Origin: Pirellulales bacterium
GTDB taxonomy: Bacteria > Planctomycetota > Planctomycetia > Pirellulales > Lacipirellulaceae
DNA: 41,661 bases
Reading direction: 5' to 3'
Assembly: GCA_022448265.1 (NCBI GenBank)
Contig: JAKVCC010000001.1
Coordinates: 1 to 41,661 of the forward strand
Part shown: piece by piece, positions 24,639 to 32,693 of the stretch
How the letters are laid out: every line of letters begins with the position of its first letter
Position numbering within the stretch: position 1 is the first letter of the stretch
Made by a program: the position numbers and the translations under genes
Notes under the pieces: model-generated
What the model was told of the DNA's origin: nothing
Seen by the model: the letters and a program-made list of their open reading frames with translations, nothing else
Databases searched by the model: none

Positions 24639-25835
24639 ATGGATCTAAGTCGCATCGACCAGCTTGTCAGTGTCTATCGTGACGGCTTACTGAACGACAC
24701 ACTACCCTTCTGGCTACCACGATCGGTCGATCGTGAGTACGGCGGATTTACAATCGCTCGCAATCGCGATGGCTCTGTCCTGGATACCGACAAGGGCGTC
24801 TGGCAACAGGGGCGGTTCACTTGGCTTCTGGGGGAGCTCTACAACAACGTCGAGTCGCGCGAAGAGTGGCTGGAAATGGCAATCCATGGGGTCAAGTTTC
24901 TCGATGAACATGGCTTCGATCCAGCCGACGGGCGGATGTGGTTTCATGTGACTCGCGACGGGCGGCCTATTCGGAAACGGCGTTACTCTTTTAGCGAGAG
25001 CTTTGCGGCAATCGCTTATGGCGAACTGGCTCGGGCTACGGGCGAAGATCACTACGCCGAAAAATCGCAGCAATTATTTCGGCAATTTGTTGATCACAGT
25101 CTTGACCCTCGCGGTGTCCAGCCAAAATTCACCGACGTGCGTCCGAGTCAAGGGATTAGCTTCCCGATGATTACGATTGCCACCGCGCAGCAACTGCGCG
25201 ATTCGATTGATCTGCCAGAGGCCACCGAGTGGATTGATCGTAGTATTGAGTTGATTCGCAAATATCATCTCAAACCGGAAATCCAGTGTGTGATGGAGAC
25301 GGTTGGCCCCCAGGGCGAAATCATTGACCATTTCGACGGCCGTACGCTCAATCCGGGGCACGCGATCGAATGCGCCTGGTTCATCATGGCCGAGGGGAAG
25401 CATCGTGGCGACTCCGATATCATCCGCATGGGGTGTACTATGCTCGATTGGATGTGGCACCGCGGCTGGGATTCAGAGTATGGGGGCCTGTTGTATTTTA
25501 CCGACGTCTATGGCCATCCGGTCCAGGAGTATTGGCACGACATGAAATTCTGGTGGCCTCACAATGAAGCTATCATTGCGACGTTGTTGGCCTACCAACT
25601 CACCTCGGACTCGAAGTACGCCGATTGGCACCGGCAGGTTCACGACTGGGCTTATAGTCATTTTCCCGATAGCGAGCATGGCGAATGGTATGGCTATCTG
25701 CATCGCGATGGTCGGGTGAGCGTTCCGCTTAAGGGCAACCTGTGGAAGGGGCCGTTTCATCTGCCAAGAATGCAGCTAATATGCTGGCAGATCTTACAAG
25801 AAATGGCGGGTGATTCTCGGCTCGTGGAATCGTAA
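24639..25835 (+). CDS. N-acylglucosamine 2-epimerase (AGE) family protein
   Basis: A 398-residue (alpha/alpha)6-barrel protein. ATG 24639 is preferred to TTG 24621 because TGAGG stands 5 bases before it. Family marks are GVWQQGRFTWLLGELYN, RRYSFSESFAAIAYGEL, RTLNPGHAIECAWF (with the conserved His) and KFWWPHNEAIIATLLAY (second conserved His), ending with KGPFHLPRMQL. AGE enzymes interconvert N-acetylglucosamine and N-acetylmannosamine; close relatives act on mannose or cellobiose, and sequence alone does not separate them reliably. The decayed lyase directly upstream favours an origin in amino-sugar or sialic acid metabolism. The protein is probably cytoplasmic. It appears intact, unlike its upstream neighbour. 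Confidence 0.88.
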   Translation: MDLSRIDQLVSVYRDGLLNDTLPFWLPRSVDREYGGFTIARNRDGSVLDTDKGVWQQGRFTWLLGELYNNVESREEWLEMAIHGVKFLDEHGFDPADGRMWFHVTRDGRPIRKRRYSFSESFAAIAYGELARATGEDHYAEKSQQLFRQFVDHSLDPRGVQPKFTDVRPSQGISFPMITIATAQQLRDSIDLPEATEWIDRSIELIRKYHLKPEIQCVMETVGPQGEIIDHFDGRTLNPGHAIECAWFIMAEGKHRGDSDIIRMGCTMLDWMWHRGWDSEYGGLLYFTDVYGHPVQEYWHDMKFWWPHNEAIIATLLAYQLTSDSKYADWHRQVHDWAYSHFPDSEHGEWYGYLHRDGRVSVPLKGNLWKGPFHLPRMQLICWQILQEMAGDSRLVES

Positions 25836-26159
25836 CATTCGGCCAGAACGTTGTGAGCACTTGGAGTGCCCTCAGCGAGAAGATCTCGTTGCAGTTCGAC
25901 GTGCTCTCGGATTAGTGAGCCCCCCATTAGAAACCATCGAAGCGTCCTCAGAAACCAGAGTGTATTAGCACAGAAACCAGGTCTTGAAACAGGTTCTCGT
26001 TTCGATCTGGAAGCCCTTCAAGAGGTTGTTTGATTGGTTTCGCTGCGGGCGGCCAAGTCTAGGCCTTGGTGTTGACGACCATTGGCCTGGCCCGTGATTT
26101 GTTGCCGGTTCGTGGCTCTGGCTATTGCACGGCGGGGTCCACGGCGGACAGCTTCAGTT
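25836..26159. other. Intergenic region, 324 bp, no gene seen
   Basis: This lies between the epimerase stop and the stop of the convergent DUF1559 gene. The motif GAAACCA occurs three times within about 50 bp (25930-25980), two of them as CAGAAACCAG. No hairpin followed by a T-run was found, so termination of the two convergent genes is not explained by an obvious intrinsic terminator. Confidence 0.5.
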
Positions 26160-27191
26160 TCACTCGTGAGAGACGACCAACTCGTCTTGCCGGTTGGCCA
26201 GCCGCCGATGTGTCTCCGGGTCGATGTCGTACTGAATCGACCGGACCGAGCCGTCGGCCATTGCGAAGTGGCACGAACTGGCGTGCGCGCTGCCGAATAC
26301 TTGTTTGAATTCCAAGCCGGGCCGATCACGGAGCGGTGCCCCTGTGTCCAGGTGTGCTGTGCGATGCAGATCAGAATTGTGCCCGTTGTAGAGGCTCTCG
26401 TTGTCTCCGCCTGACCTGCCGTCAAAATAATGGTCCGGGTTGAGGTATTTTTCTCCCAGCAAATAGGTGTTTGAGGTTCCGTCGACGATCTGGGCCATCG
26501 AGACGTCGCTGTATCCGAACGATACGCCGGTGTGGCCAGACATATCGGGTGGTGTGAAGCGGCCACGATCAAACGCCTCAACACTGTCGGGTTGGCTCGG
26601 GCAACACGTATTGTGTACATCGCCAATGCTGGCTGCGTAATCTGTCTTGGCTACGGGAGTGCCGTTTGTATCGACGGGCAGTGGCCGGAGCGTTTGCTCG
26701 TACCCGTAGGGGTAGAGGGCGGCAGCGCGGCGGCTGGGACAGTGAAACAGCGGAACCGGTGTGGAGAGGCGCTGCGAATAGGCTTCGTGGACCGCCTGTC
26801 CGCTGAGGCCCGTTCCCAGGTTGTGGAGTGCCTGCTGCTCCAGGTGGGGAAGGATTTGAAATGCCCAACCGCCGGGCTGTCGGGGGCCGCTGCCCCTCTC
26901 AGGCATGCCAAGCCACAGTACTCCCCAGCCGCCGGACGGGAAAAACCCTTGCGCGCTTTCGTGATTGAGGAACCCGAGGCTTATTTGCTTAAGGTGATTG
27001 CGGCATTGTGTCCGCCGCGCCGCTTCGCGGGCCGCTTGCACGGCCGGGAGGAGTAGTGCGACCAACACCCCGATGATCGCGATCACCACTAGCAGTTCAA
27101 CGAGCGTGAACGCTCGGCATCGAGGTGAACGACCTAGAGTTTTCAAGCCTTGTGGCAAATCAATCACACGTTTATCTACCAAGCCAGACAT
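26160..27191 (-). CDS. DUF1559 protein with prepilin-type N-terminus
   Basis: A 343-residue DUF1559 protein with a long basic lead before the pilin-like segment [15 protein letters not shown] (here Ala rather than Gly precedes Phe, a departure from the usual cleavage site). The [19 protein letters not shown] segment, [28 protein letters not shown] and the C-terminal [14 protein letters not shown] follow. It is the closest paralogue of the copy at 22733. It has no adjacent lipoprotein on its 3' side; the next gene upstream (27318) belongs to a separate lipoprotein-DUF1559 unit. The Ala substitution may reduce prepilin peptidase processing. Confidence 0.88.
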   Translation of the reverse strand: MSGLVDKRVIDLPQGLKTLGRSPRCRAFTLVELLVVIAIIGVLVALLLPAVQAAREAARRTQCRNHLKQISLGFLNHESAQGFFPSGGWGVLWLGMPERGSGPRQPGGWAFQILPHLEQQALHNLGTGLSGQAVHEAYSQRLSTPVPLFHCPSRRAAALYPYGYEQTLRPLPVDTNGTPVAKTDYAASIGDVHNTCCPSQPDSVEAFDRGRFTPPDMSGHTGVSFGYSDVSMAQIVDGTSNTYLLGEKYLNPDHYFDGRSGGDNESLYNGHNSDLHRTAHLDTGAPLRDRPGLEFKQVFGSAHASSCHFAMADGSVRSIQYDIDPETHRRLANRQDELVVSHE

Positions 27192-27317
27192 TGCGACATC
27201 GGCTCAAAAAAATTTCGGGTTCCGGATAACTTGCGGGATAGTACAGATGCAAGATCTGTAAGAAGTAATCGCTCCAATTACGGTGTTCCATCAGCAGCCC
27301 AATGCACATCGAACCCG

Positions 27318-28331
27318 TCAAGGCAACGTGACCAGATCGCCGGCGTCGATCGACCCCAGGGCTTGCCAGGCCAAAATGTCGACCGAATTGGTGATCAGAT
27401 GTACGGACCCATCGCCCAGCACGACCTGCACGCCACTGGGGTGTTGGCTGCGTGCCGATGCGGATTGGTCCTTGCCGTTGCTGGAGCCGCCCACACAGGG
27501 CAGATTCAAACTGGGCTGGTTGGCCTCAGGCGGGCACCAGATCGGGTATACGACGTCGGCGTTTACGCTATTCGGGGCATACTTGGTAAAAATCTGGCTT
27601 GTCGCTGAATGATCGTACCAGTGCACACCCCGGTAATCCCGGTCGTTGCCACCGACTCCGGTGAGACATTCACCTACCAGCATCGTGTTGCTCGTCCCGT
27701 CGGTCATCATTGCTATCCTGACGGGCGTGTTCATTTGGAAGGGAGCATCCAGGTGCAACTGGTCGGTGGGCAGTAAGGCGGCCCCTATGTCGAGATTCCC
27801 AAAAAATCCCGCATAGTTGCCACGGGACAATACGTTGTCTATGCCGCTACAGCCTGGATGTCTATGGACCTCTCCTCCCATTCCGTCGCTAGGACACAGT
27901 AAGGACGGCACGGGTACCTTGGCGATTTTTACGTTGACCGAATGCATCCAGATCGCGCCTCCGCACGATGACCCTGGATCATGATCAAAACCCGCGTGGA
28001 GATTGAGTTGCTCCAAATAGGGATACGTGTGCATCATCCAGCTGGTCCGCGGATAATCGAACAGACGTCCGGAGTCGCTGATTACGCCCGGGGGAAACGC
28101 GCCTTTGCTTTGATGATGGTTGAGTAGCGCGATGCCCAGTTGCTTAAGGTTGTTGCTGCACTGCGTCCTCCGTGCTGCCGCGCGAGCCGCCTGCACTGCG
28201 GGCAACAGCAGTGCAACAAGGACGCCGATGATGGCGATCACCACCAGCAACTCAACTAAGGTGAAGCCAGTTTGTCCGGCATGGCGCGCACGCAGAAGGG
28301 CCAATCGTGGTGGTGTCCTGCGATCGGTCAT
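27318..28331 (-). CDS. DUF1559 protein with prepilin-type N-terminus
   Basis: A 337-residue DUF1559 protein with leader [16 protein letters not shown] (site near G22/F23), followed by [19 protein letters not shown]. Further marks are SWMMHTYPYLEQ, a TDGTSNTMLVGECLTG segment and the C-terminal QHPSGVQVVLGDGSVHLI. Its ATG overlaps the stop of the lipoprotein gene (ATGA, 28328-28331), so translation is probably coupled. The order is lipoprotein first, the reverse of the pairs at 20390/20846 and 22001/22733. Confidence 0.9.
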   Translation of the reverse strand: MTDRRTPPRLALLRARHAGQTGFTLVELLVVIAIIGVLVALLLPAVQAARAAARRTQCSNNLKQLGIALLNHHQSKGAFPPGVISDSGRLFDYPRTSWMMHTYPYLEQLNLHAGFDHDPGSSCGGAIWMHSVNVKIAKVPVPSLLCPSDGMGGEVHRHPGCSGIDNVLSRGNYAGFFGNLDIGAALLPTDQLHLDAPFQMNTPVRIAMMTDGTSNTMLVGECLTGVGGNDRDYRGVHWYDHSATSQIFTKYAPNSVNADVVYPIWCPPEANQPSLNLPCVGGSSNGKDQSASARSQHPSGVQVVLGDGSVHLITNSVDILAWQALGSIDAGDLVTLP

Positions 28332-28735
28332 GGGGTTTTTTCTTTCCGGGAAGAGAGCAGTTCAAAGTTTCGTATTTGGTCCTCGGGCCCGATATTGATC
28401 TCCACGCCTTGCCGGTAGGGTGCTGGAATCAGGTTTACGCGCTCAGGATGCGGCAGGTCGTACAACGTGATCGTCCGTCCCGTCTCGCGGGTAGCCTGGA
28501 AGTACGCACGCACGTTGCCCAAACTCACGTCTGCCTCGTACTTTCCAGCCACGATGTCCGCAGCAGTCGACCGGCCGCGATCCGCGTCCTGTGGCACAAA
28601 ATTGATAGTACCCTCCTCGATCGGACGGGCATCAATCATCACCGTTCCGGTTATCCGGACCTGATCGAATTCAGGCTCGCCACCGCAGCCGAGGCTAGCT
28701 AACACTGCAGGCATCATTACAAAAAAGTATTTCAC
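28328..28735 (-). CDS. Lipoprotein, carboxypeptidase-regulatory-like domain
   Basis: A 135-residue protein. GTG 28735 is preferred because it yields a compact signal peptide, MKYFFVMMPAVLASLGC, with lipidated Cys at C17; the frame extends to an ATG at 28861 but would bury the signal in a long polar lead. GGAA stands about 9 bases upstream of the GTG. The mature part has the sandwich pattern RITGTVMIDARPIEEGTINFVP followed by AGKYEADVSLGNVRAYF. It overlaps the downstream DUF1559 by 4 bases. Predicted to be membrane-anchored and exported; function unknown. Confidence 0.78.
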   Translation of the reverse strand: MKYFFVMMPAVLASLGCGGEPEFDQVRITGTVMIDARPIEEGTINFVPQDADRGRSTAADIVAGKYEADVSLGNVRAYFQATRETGRTITLYDLPHPERVNLIPAPYRQGVEINIGPEDQIRNFELLSSRKEKTP

Positions 28736-29262
28736 AGACGATGTTTCCAGCAACGGTTCACGATTTTGCCCCTTGGTTATCACAGCAAGCTTTACGGCTG
28801 TGTCAGCTCTGTTCACAACAAGCTGGGTCTTCCCAATCGTGTTGAGTTGAGAGCTGATCAAACGCCGTAACGGTCACCTATGAGTTTGCAAAGACGCGAT
28901 GACTTCTCAATATTGTAGCATAATCAAATTAGTTAGATGCTTATGTACTTAACGAAGAGCATCTGCGTTTCGAAAGATGTATAGCAGCTGGTTGCGATCG
29001 CAATTGTTGGCATTCTGAGATGGTCTCTTGTTGCCGCTGGCAACTTGACTACAATCACCGCAGGCCCCATGGGTCATTGGATTGCTAGGCGTTCGCTGCG
29101 TTCGCTGTTCTTCTTCTGCGGGAGCCTACGGCCTTGCTTCAGAATAACAGCGGAACCCTTAACCCTGATTTTCTCACTTAGGCTGGTGCTAAAAACGGGG
29201 TGAGGTCACTTGCTGACTGTTTGACCTTGTTAAAGATACCATGAAGCATTGAGGCGCAGACG
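28736..29262. other. Divergent intergenic region, 527 bp
   Basis: No gene recognised. It separates the leftward lipoprotein from the rightward dehydrogenase operon and should hold promoters for both. Features seen are an AGATGCTT/AAGAGCATCT imperfect dyad at about 28935-28965, a perfect 12-bp palindrome TTGCGATCGCAA at 28992-29003, and a short direct repeat GTTCGCTGC near 29090. None is assigned. At its right end, GAGG (29251-29254) is the ribosome site of the TTG-started dehydrogenase. Confidence 0.5.
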
Positions 29263-30246
29263 TTGAACAATCGTGACTTCCAGATCGTCGTTGTCGATGG
29301 AAAGACATTGAATCCGGGTGATCTGTCTTGGGACGGGTTTCGGTCCCTGGGTGAGGTCGCGCTCTACGACGGTACGTCGCCTGCAGAGTTACTTGGCCGT
29401 ACCGCATCCGCCCGCGCAATCATTACCAATAAGGTGCGAATTACGGCGGAGGCTATTGGTGAGTTGCCAGCCCTTGAGTATATCGGCGTCACCGCCACGG
29501 GATATGACGTCGTTGATGTGGCTGCTGCCAGGGAGCGACGGATCACCGTGACCAACGTGCCAACCTATGGGACTTCTTCGGTGGCACAGATGACTATGGC
29601 GCTGCTGCTCGAGTTGACGCAGCAGGTGGGTCACCATGACCGGGCGGTCAAGGCTGGGCGTTGGAGCAAATCCGACAGTTTTTGCTTCTGGGACACCCCG
29701 TTGGTCGAACTGGCAGGCCGCACCATGGGGATCGTCGGTTTGGGGCGCATTGGTCGGGCCGTGGCCAGGCTGGCTGCTGCGTTTGGCATGCAGGTGATCG
29801 CCCATACCCGGACCCAAGATATCTCGGGCAAGTGGCCTAATTTGCCTGATGACATCAGGGCTGTTGATATCGATACGTTGTTTCGCACTGCAGACGTTGT
29901 TAGCCTGCATTGCCCGTTGTCAGCCGATACGGCCAACTTGGTGGACCGGGATCGCCTCGCGATGATGAAACCAACCGCCTACCTCATCAATGCATCTCGC
30001 GGACCGCTGGTGGCCGAGCAGGACTTACGGGACGCGCTGGATCAAGGGGTGATTGCTGGGGCGGCTCTCGACGTTTTGTCCAGCGAGCCACCCCCCCGAG
30101 ACAACGTCTTGCTGGGTGCAAAAAACTGCATCATTACGCCCCACATTGCCTGGGCCACGCTCGAATCCCGCTCGCGGCTTCTGGATATTTCGGTGGCCAA
30201 TTTGCAAGCGCATTTGCAGGGGAACCCTCAGAATGTTGTCCACTGA
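29263..30246 (+). CDS. D-2-hydroxyacid dehydrogenase (glycerate/hydroxypyruvate reductase-like)
   Basis: A 327-residue NAD(P)-dependent dehydrogenase. It starts at TTG 29263 with GAGG 8 bases upstream; the only nearby ATG (29241) leads straight into a stop, so TTG is well supported. The Rossmann motif GLGRIG is at 159-164. The catalytic set is R246 (NASRGPLV), E275 (SSEPPP) and H294 (TPHIAW). TNVPTYGTSSVAQ and LHCPLSADT match the glycerate dehydrogenase/hydroxypyruvate reductase branch. It is the first gene of a tight operon with a kinase (30 bp later) and an enolase paralogue. I infer interconversion of a 2-oxo acid and a D-2-hydroxy acid that the kinase then phosphorylates. Confidence 0.88.
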   Translation: MNNRDFQIVVVDGKTLNPGDLSWDGFRSLGEVALYDGTSPAELLGRTASARAIITNKVRITAEAIGELPALEYIGVTATGYDVVDVAAARERRITVTNVPTYGTSSVAQMTMALLLELTQQVGHHDRAVKAGRWSKSDSFCFWDTPLVELAGRTMGIVGLGRIGRAVARLAAAFGMQVIAHTRTQDISGKWPNLPDDIRAVDIDTLFRTADVVSLHCPLSADTANLVDRDRLAMMKPTAYLINASRGPLVAEQDLRDALDQGVIAGAALDVLSSEPPPRDNVLLGAKNCIITPHIAWATLESRSRLLDISVANLQAHLQGNPQNVVH

Positions 30247-30276
30247 GTTCGCGGGGCGACAGACAAAGGGGTCGCG

Positions 30277-31269
30277 GTGACCAAGGCCGAATTGATCGAC
30301 TATCTGTTGCAGCGGCAATTGATCCAGGATCGTAGCGTCGATGTTATCTCACTTCCTGGTGGTGTTTCCAGCGAGGTGACGCTGGTTCGCACCGCCAATC
30401 GTGATTTTGTCGTTAAGAGGGCGCTGGCCACACTGAAGGTTGCCGACCCATGGCATAGTGACCCCAGACGCAGCCACACCGAATGCCAGGCGATCCAGTA
30501 CGCAACCCGGTTCATTCCCGGCGCAGTGCCGAAAATCCTGGACGCTGACCTGGAGCGGAATCTGTTCGTGATGGAGTACTTCGGCCATGAATACACTCCC
30601 TGGAAAAGCCAGTTGATGGATGGTGAGATTTGCGCAGCGACCGCCCAGAAAATGGCCGTTTTGCTGGCGACTATCCACAATGCAAGTTGGGGGAATCACG
30701 AAGCGGAGAGTCTTTTTGACACGACCGACGATTTTTTTGCACTTCGCATTGAACCCTATCTGGTCATGACGGGCCAGCGCCACCCCGAACTCCAAGAGTT
30801 TTTTGGCGCCGAGACTGAACGACTCGGACGCGCGCGAACGGCACTCGTGCATGGAGACTTCAGCGCTAAAAATATTCTCGTGTCGTCCGACCGATGCGTC
30901 CTGCTCGATTGGGAGGTGGCCTGGTTTGGCGATCCGGCCTTCGATCCGGCGTTTTTGCTCAACCTGTTTTACCTCAAGTCACTCTATCGGAGGAAGTATT
31001 TTGATCAATACCTGGACCTGATTGCCACTTTTCTGAAGGCATACGCGGAGCATCTAGTCCATTTTGATCATGCGCTCGAATGTCGCATTTGCCGACTGAC
31101 TTTGTTGCTGATGCTGGCCCGCATCGACGGCAAGTCACCGGCGGAGTATATTACCAGCGACTCCGATCGTCAGCATGTCCGGCGCTTCGTCAAAGAACTT
31201 CTGTTGGACGGTGTGGTCGAATTTGCGGAGGTCGATGCGCGGTGGCGGAAGGAGGTGGCAGGCCTTTGA
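30277..31269 (+). CDS. APH-fold phosphotransferase (small-molecule kinase)
   Basis: A 330-residue protein of the aminoglycoside phosphotransferase/choline kinase fold. GTG 30277 is supported by AAAGGGG 5 bases upstream. Visible kinase residues are the nucleotide-binding K48 (FVVKRAL), the catalytic loop HGDFSAKN (192-199) with D194 and N199, and the metal-binding D211 (LLDWEVAW). Family members phosphorylate hydroxyl groups of small metabolites such as choline, homoserine, thioribose or aminoglycosides. Squeezed between a hydroxyacid dehydrogenase and an enolase paralogue with a 4-base overlap, it is a better candidate for a hydroxy-acid (glycerate-like) kinase than for antibiotic resistance. 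That assignment is inference from context. Confidence 0.83.
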   Translation: MTKAELIDYLLQRQLIQDRSVDVISLPGGVSSEVTLVRTANRDFVVKRALATLKVADPWHSDPRRSHTECQAIQYATRFIPGAVPKILDADLERNLFVMEYFGHEYTPWKSQLMDGEICAATAQKMAVLLATIHNASWGNHEAESLFDTTDDFFALRIEPYLVMTGQRHPELQEFFGAETERLGRARTALVHGDFSAKNILVSSDRCVLLDWEVAWFGDPAFDPAFLLNLFYLKSLYRRKYFDQYLDLIATFLKAYAEHLVHFDHALECRICRLTLLLMLARIDGKSPAEYITSDSDRQHVRRFVKELLLDGVVEFAEVDARWRKEVAGL

Positions 31270-32621
31270 AAGCGGATGACGGAAACATCGGCAATTATGT
31301 TGACCGAAATGTCGACAGAATTGTTGACAGAATAATCGATATCGACGCCTATCAGGTTTTCGACTCGCGCGGCAATCCGACGGTCGAGGCGACCGTCACC
31401 TTGGCCGACGGGTCCGTCGGGCGCGGCCTGGTTCCTTCTGGCGCTTCCACCGGCAAGTACGAGGCCTGGGAGCTGCGGGACGGCAACCCGAACCGATTTC
31501 GCCGCAAGTCGGTCTACCAGGCGGTCGCCAATGTGCTGGGGCCAATTCGAGAGGCCCTTTTGCGACTTGATGCGCCTCACCAAGGGATCGTCGATCAGCA
31601 GATGATCCTACTGGACGACACGAACAATCGATCTCATTTGGGCGCAAATGCCATCTTGGCGGTCTCCATGGCGTTTTGTTGCGCCGCGGCACAGAGCCGC
31701 AAGCTGCCGTTGTACGAGCACCTGGGCGGCGGCGAGGGCAACCTGATCCCATTGCCGGAGATTCAGATCGTTGGCGGCGGTGTCCACGCGGCCCGTACGA
31801 TCGATATCCAGGATTTTATGATTGTTGCCCCTCAGGCCCGCGGTTTCGAGGAGACCCTCGAGTTAACTTACAACGTTTACAAAGAAACGGAGTTGCTGCT
31901 CAAGGAGCGAGGGCAATTAGTGGGCGTTGCCGATGAAGGGGGGTTCTGGCCGCTGGTCGAGCGGAACGAGGAAGTTTTCGATCTGGTACTCAAGGCGATT
32001 GAACGGGCCGGATACACGCCGGGCACACAAGTGGCCTTCGCGTTGGATATTGCGGCCTCGGATTTGTACCGTGACGGCCAGTACCGACTCGCATCCGAAA
32101 ATCGCCAGCTAAGCACCGAAGAGTTAGCCAAAATGCTGGCCGGCTGGGCCCGAAATTATCCGATCGTTTCAATCGAAGACCCGATGGATCAGGACGACTG
32201 GCAGGGCTGGCAACAGATCATGGACGTGCTGGGCGACGAGATTCAGATTGTCGGTGACGATCTGTTTACGACCAACGTTGGCCGCATCCAGGAGGGTATT
32301 GCTAGGCAATCAGCCAGCGCCGTGCTCATCAAGCTGAATCAGATTGGCACTGTGTCGGAAACCCTTGATGCGATTCAGTTGACGCAAAGTGCAGGTTGGC
32401 GGGCGGTGGTCTCTGCGCGTTCTGGAGAAACCGAGGACGCGTTCATCTCTCATTTGGCGGTGGCCACCAAAGCCGGGCAGCTTAAGGTCGGCTCATTTTC
32501 CCGCAGCGAGCGGATGGCCAAGTGGAACGAAGTGCTAAGGATTGAGCGGCGGTTGGGCAGCAAAGCGCGTTACATCGGCGGAGAGGCGCTGAGCCCATCC
32601 TTCGGGTCTCGCCGCAGTTAG
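31266..32621 (+). CDS. Enolase paralogue with altered active site
   Basis: A 451-residue enolase-family protein. TTG 31266 is the supported start: AAGGAGGT (31249-31256) lies 9 bases upstream, and the codon overlaps the kinase stop. Metal ligands D261, E304 and D331, the base K356 (yeast K345), K407 (K396), the SGASTG loop (58-63), H174 (H159), E224 (E211) and phosphate-binding R385-S386 are all present. Two residues differ from canonical enolase: D183 replaces yeast E168, and A384 replaces H373 (SARSGETED instead of SHRSGETED). It also carries an N-terminal lead with VDR repeats (12-23). I infer a 2-phospho-acid dehydratase acting on a substrate other than, or in addition to, 2-phosphoglycerate. 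A genuine but divergent enolase is the alternative. Confidence 0.88.
   Translation: MKADDGNIGNYVDRNVDRIVDRIIDIDAYQVFDSRGNPTVEATVTLADGSVGRGLVPSGASTGKYEAWELRDGNPNRFRRKSVYQAVANVLGPIREALLRLDAPHQGIVDQQMILLDDTNNRSHLGANAILAVSMAFCCAAAQSRKLPLYEHLGGGEGNLIPLPEIQIVGGGVHAARTIDIQDFMIVAPQARGFEETLELTYNVYKETELLLKERGQLVGVADEGGFWPLVERNEEVFDLVLKAIERAGYTPGTQVAFALDIAASDLYRDGQYRLASENRQLSTEELAKMLAGWARNYPIVSIEDPMDQDDWQGWQQIMDVLGDEIQIVGDDLFTTNVGRIQEGIARQSASAVLIKLNQIGTVSETLDAIQLTQSAGWRAVVSARSGETEDAFISHLAVATKAGQLKVGSFSRSERMAKWNEVLRIERRLGSKARYIGGEALSPSFGSRRS
31299..31334 (+). repeat. Three 12-bp imperfect tandem repeats inside the enolase paralogue
   Basis: GTTGACCGAAAT, GTCGACAGAATT and GTTGACAGAATA follow each other and encode VDRN-VDRI-VDRI. 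The next 12 bases encode IDID, which leads into the normal enolase N-terminus (DAYQVFDSRGNPTVE). The unit length preserves the frame, so copy number can change without breaking the gene. Confidence 0.8.
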
Positions 32622-32693
32622 TCATGTAACCGGCCTTCAAGTTGAAGATGAACCATCACGCCTGCCGGACTCCATCCGCTGCTACGGACCGGT

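Noticed and set aside
26018-26626. Leftward 202-codon frame overlapping the 3' part of a DUF1559 gene
   Set aside because: Low-complexity Ser/Thr/Arg composition typical of a shadow frame; the DUF1559 frame explains the DNA.
13660-28265. Five near-identical stretches of about 75 bp at the starts of the DUF1559 genes, looking like dispersed repeats
   Set aside because: They encode the conserved pilin-like leader and [11 protein letters not shown] segment in frame; protein conservation accounts for them without a mobile element.
28935-28965. Imperfect dyad AGATGCTT/AAGAGCATCT
   Set aside because: Bulged arms, no T-run after it and not placed directly after a gene; not a terminator and weak as an operator.
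28992-29003. Perfect palindrome TTGCGATCGCAA
   Set aside because: A single 12-bp palindrome without a partner site; it resembles the cyanobacterial HIP1 core but occurs once here, so no role is assigned.
30277-31269. Reading the APH-fold kinase as an antibiotic resistance gene
   Set aside because: The fold also covers many metabolite kinases, and the tight operon with a hydroxyacid dehydrogenase and an enolase paralogue points to metabolism.
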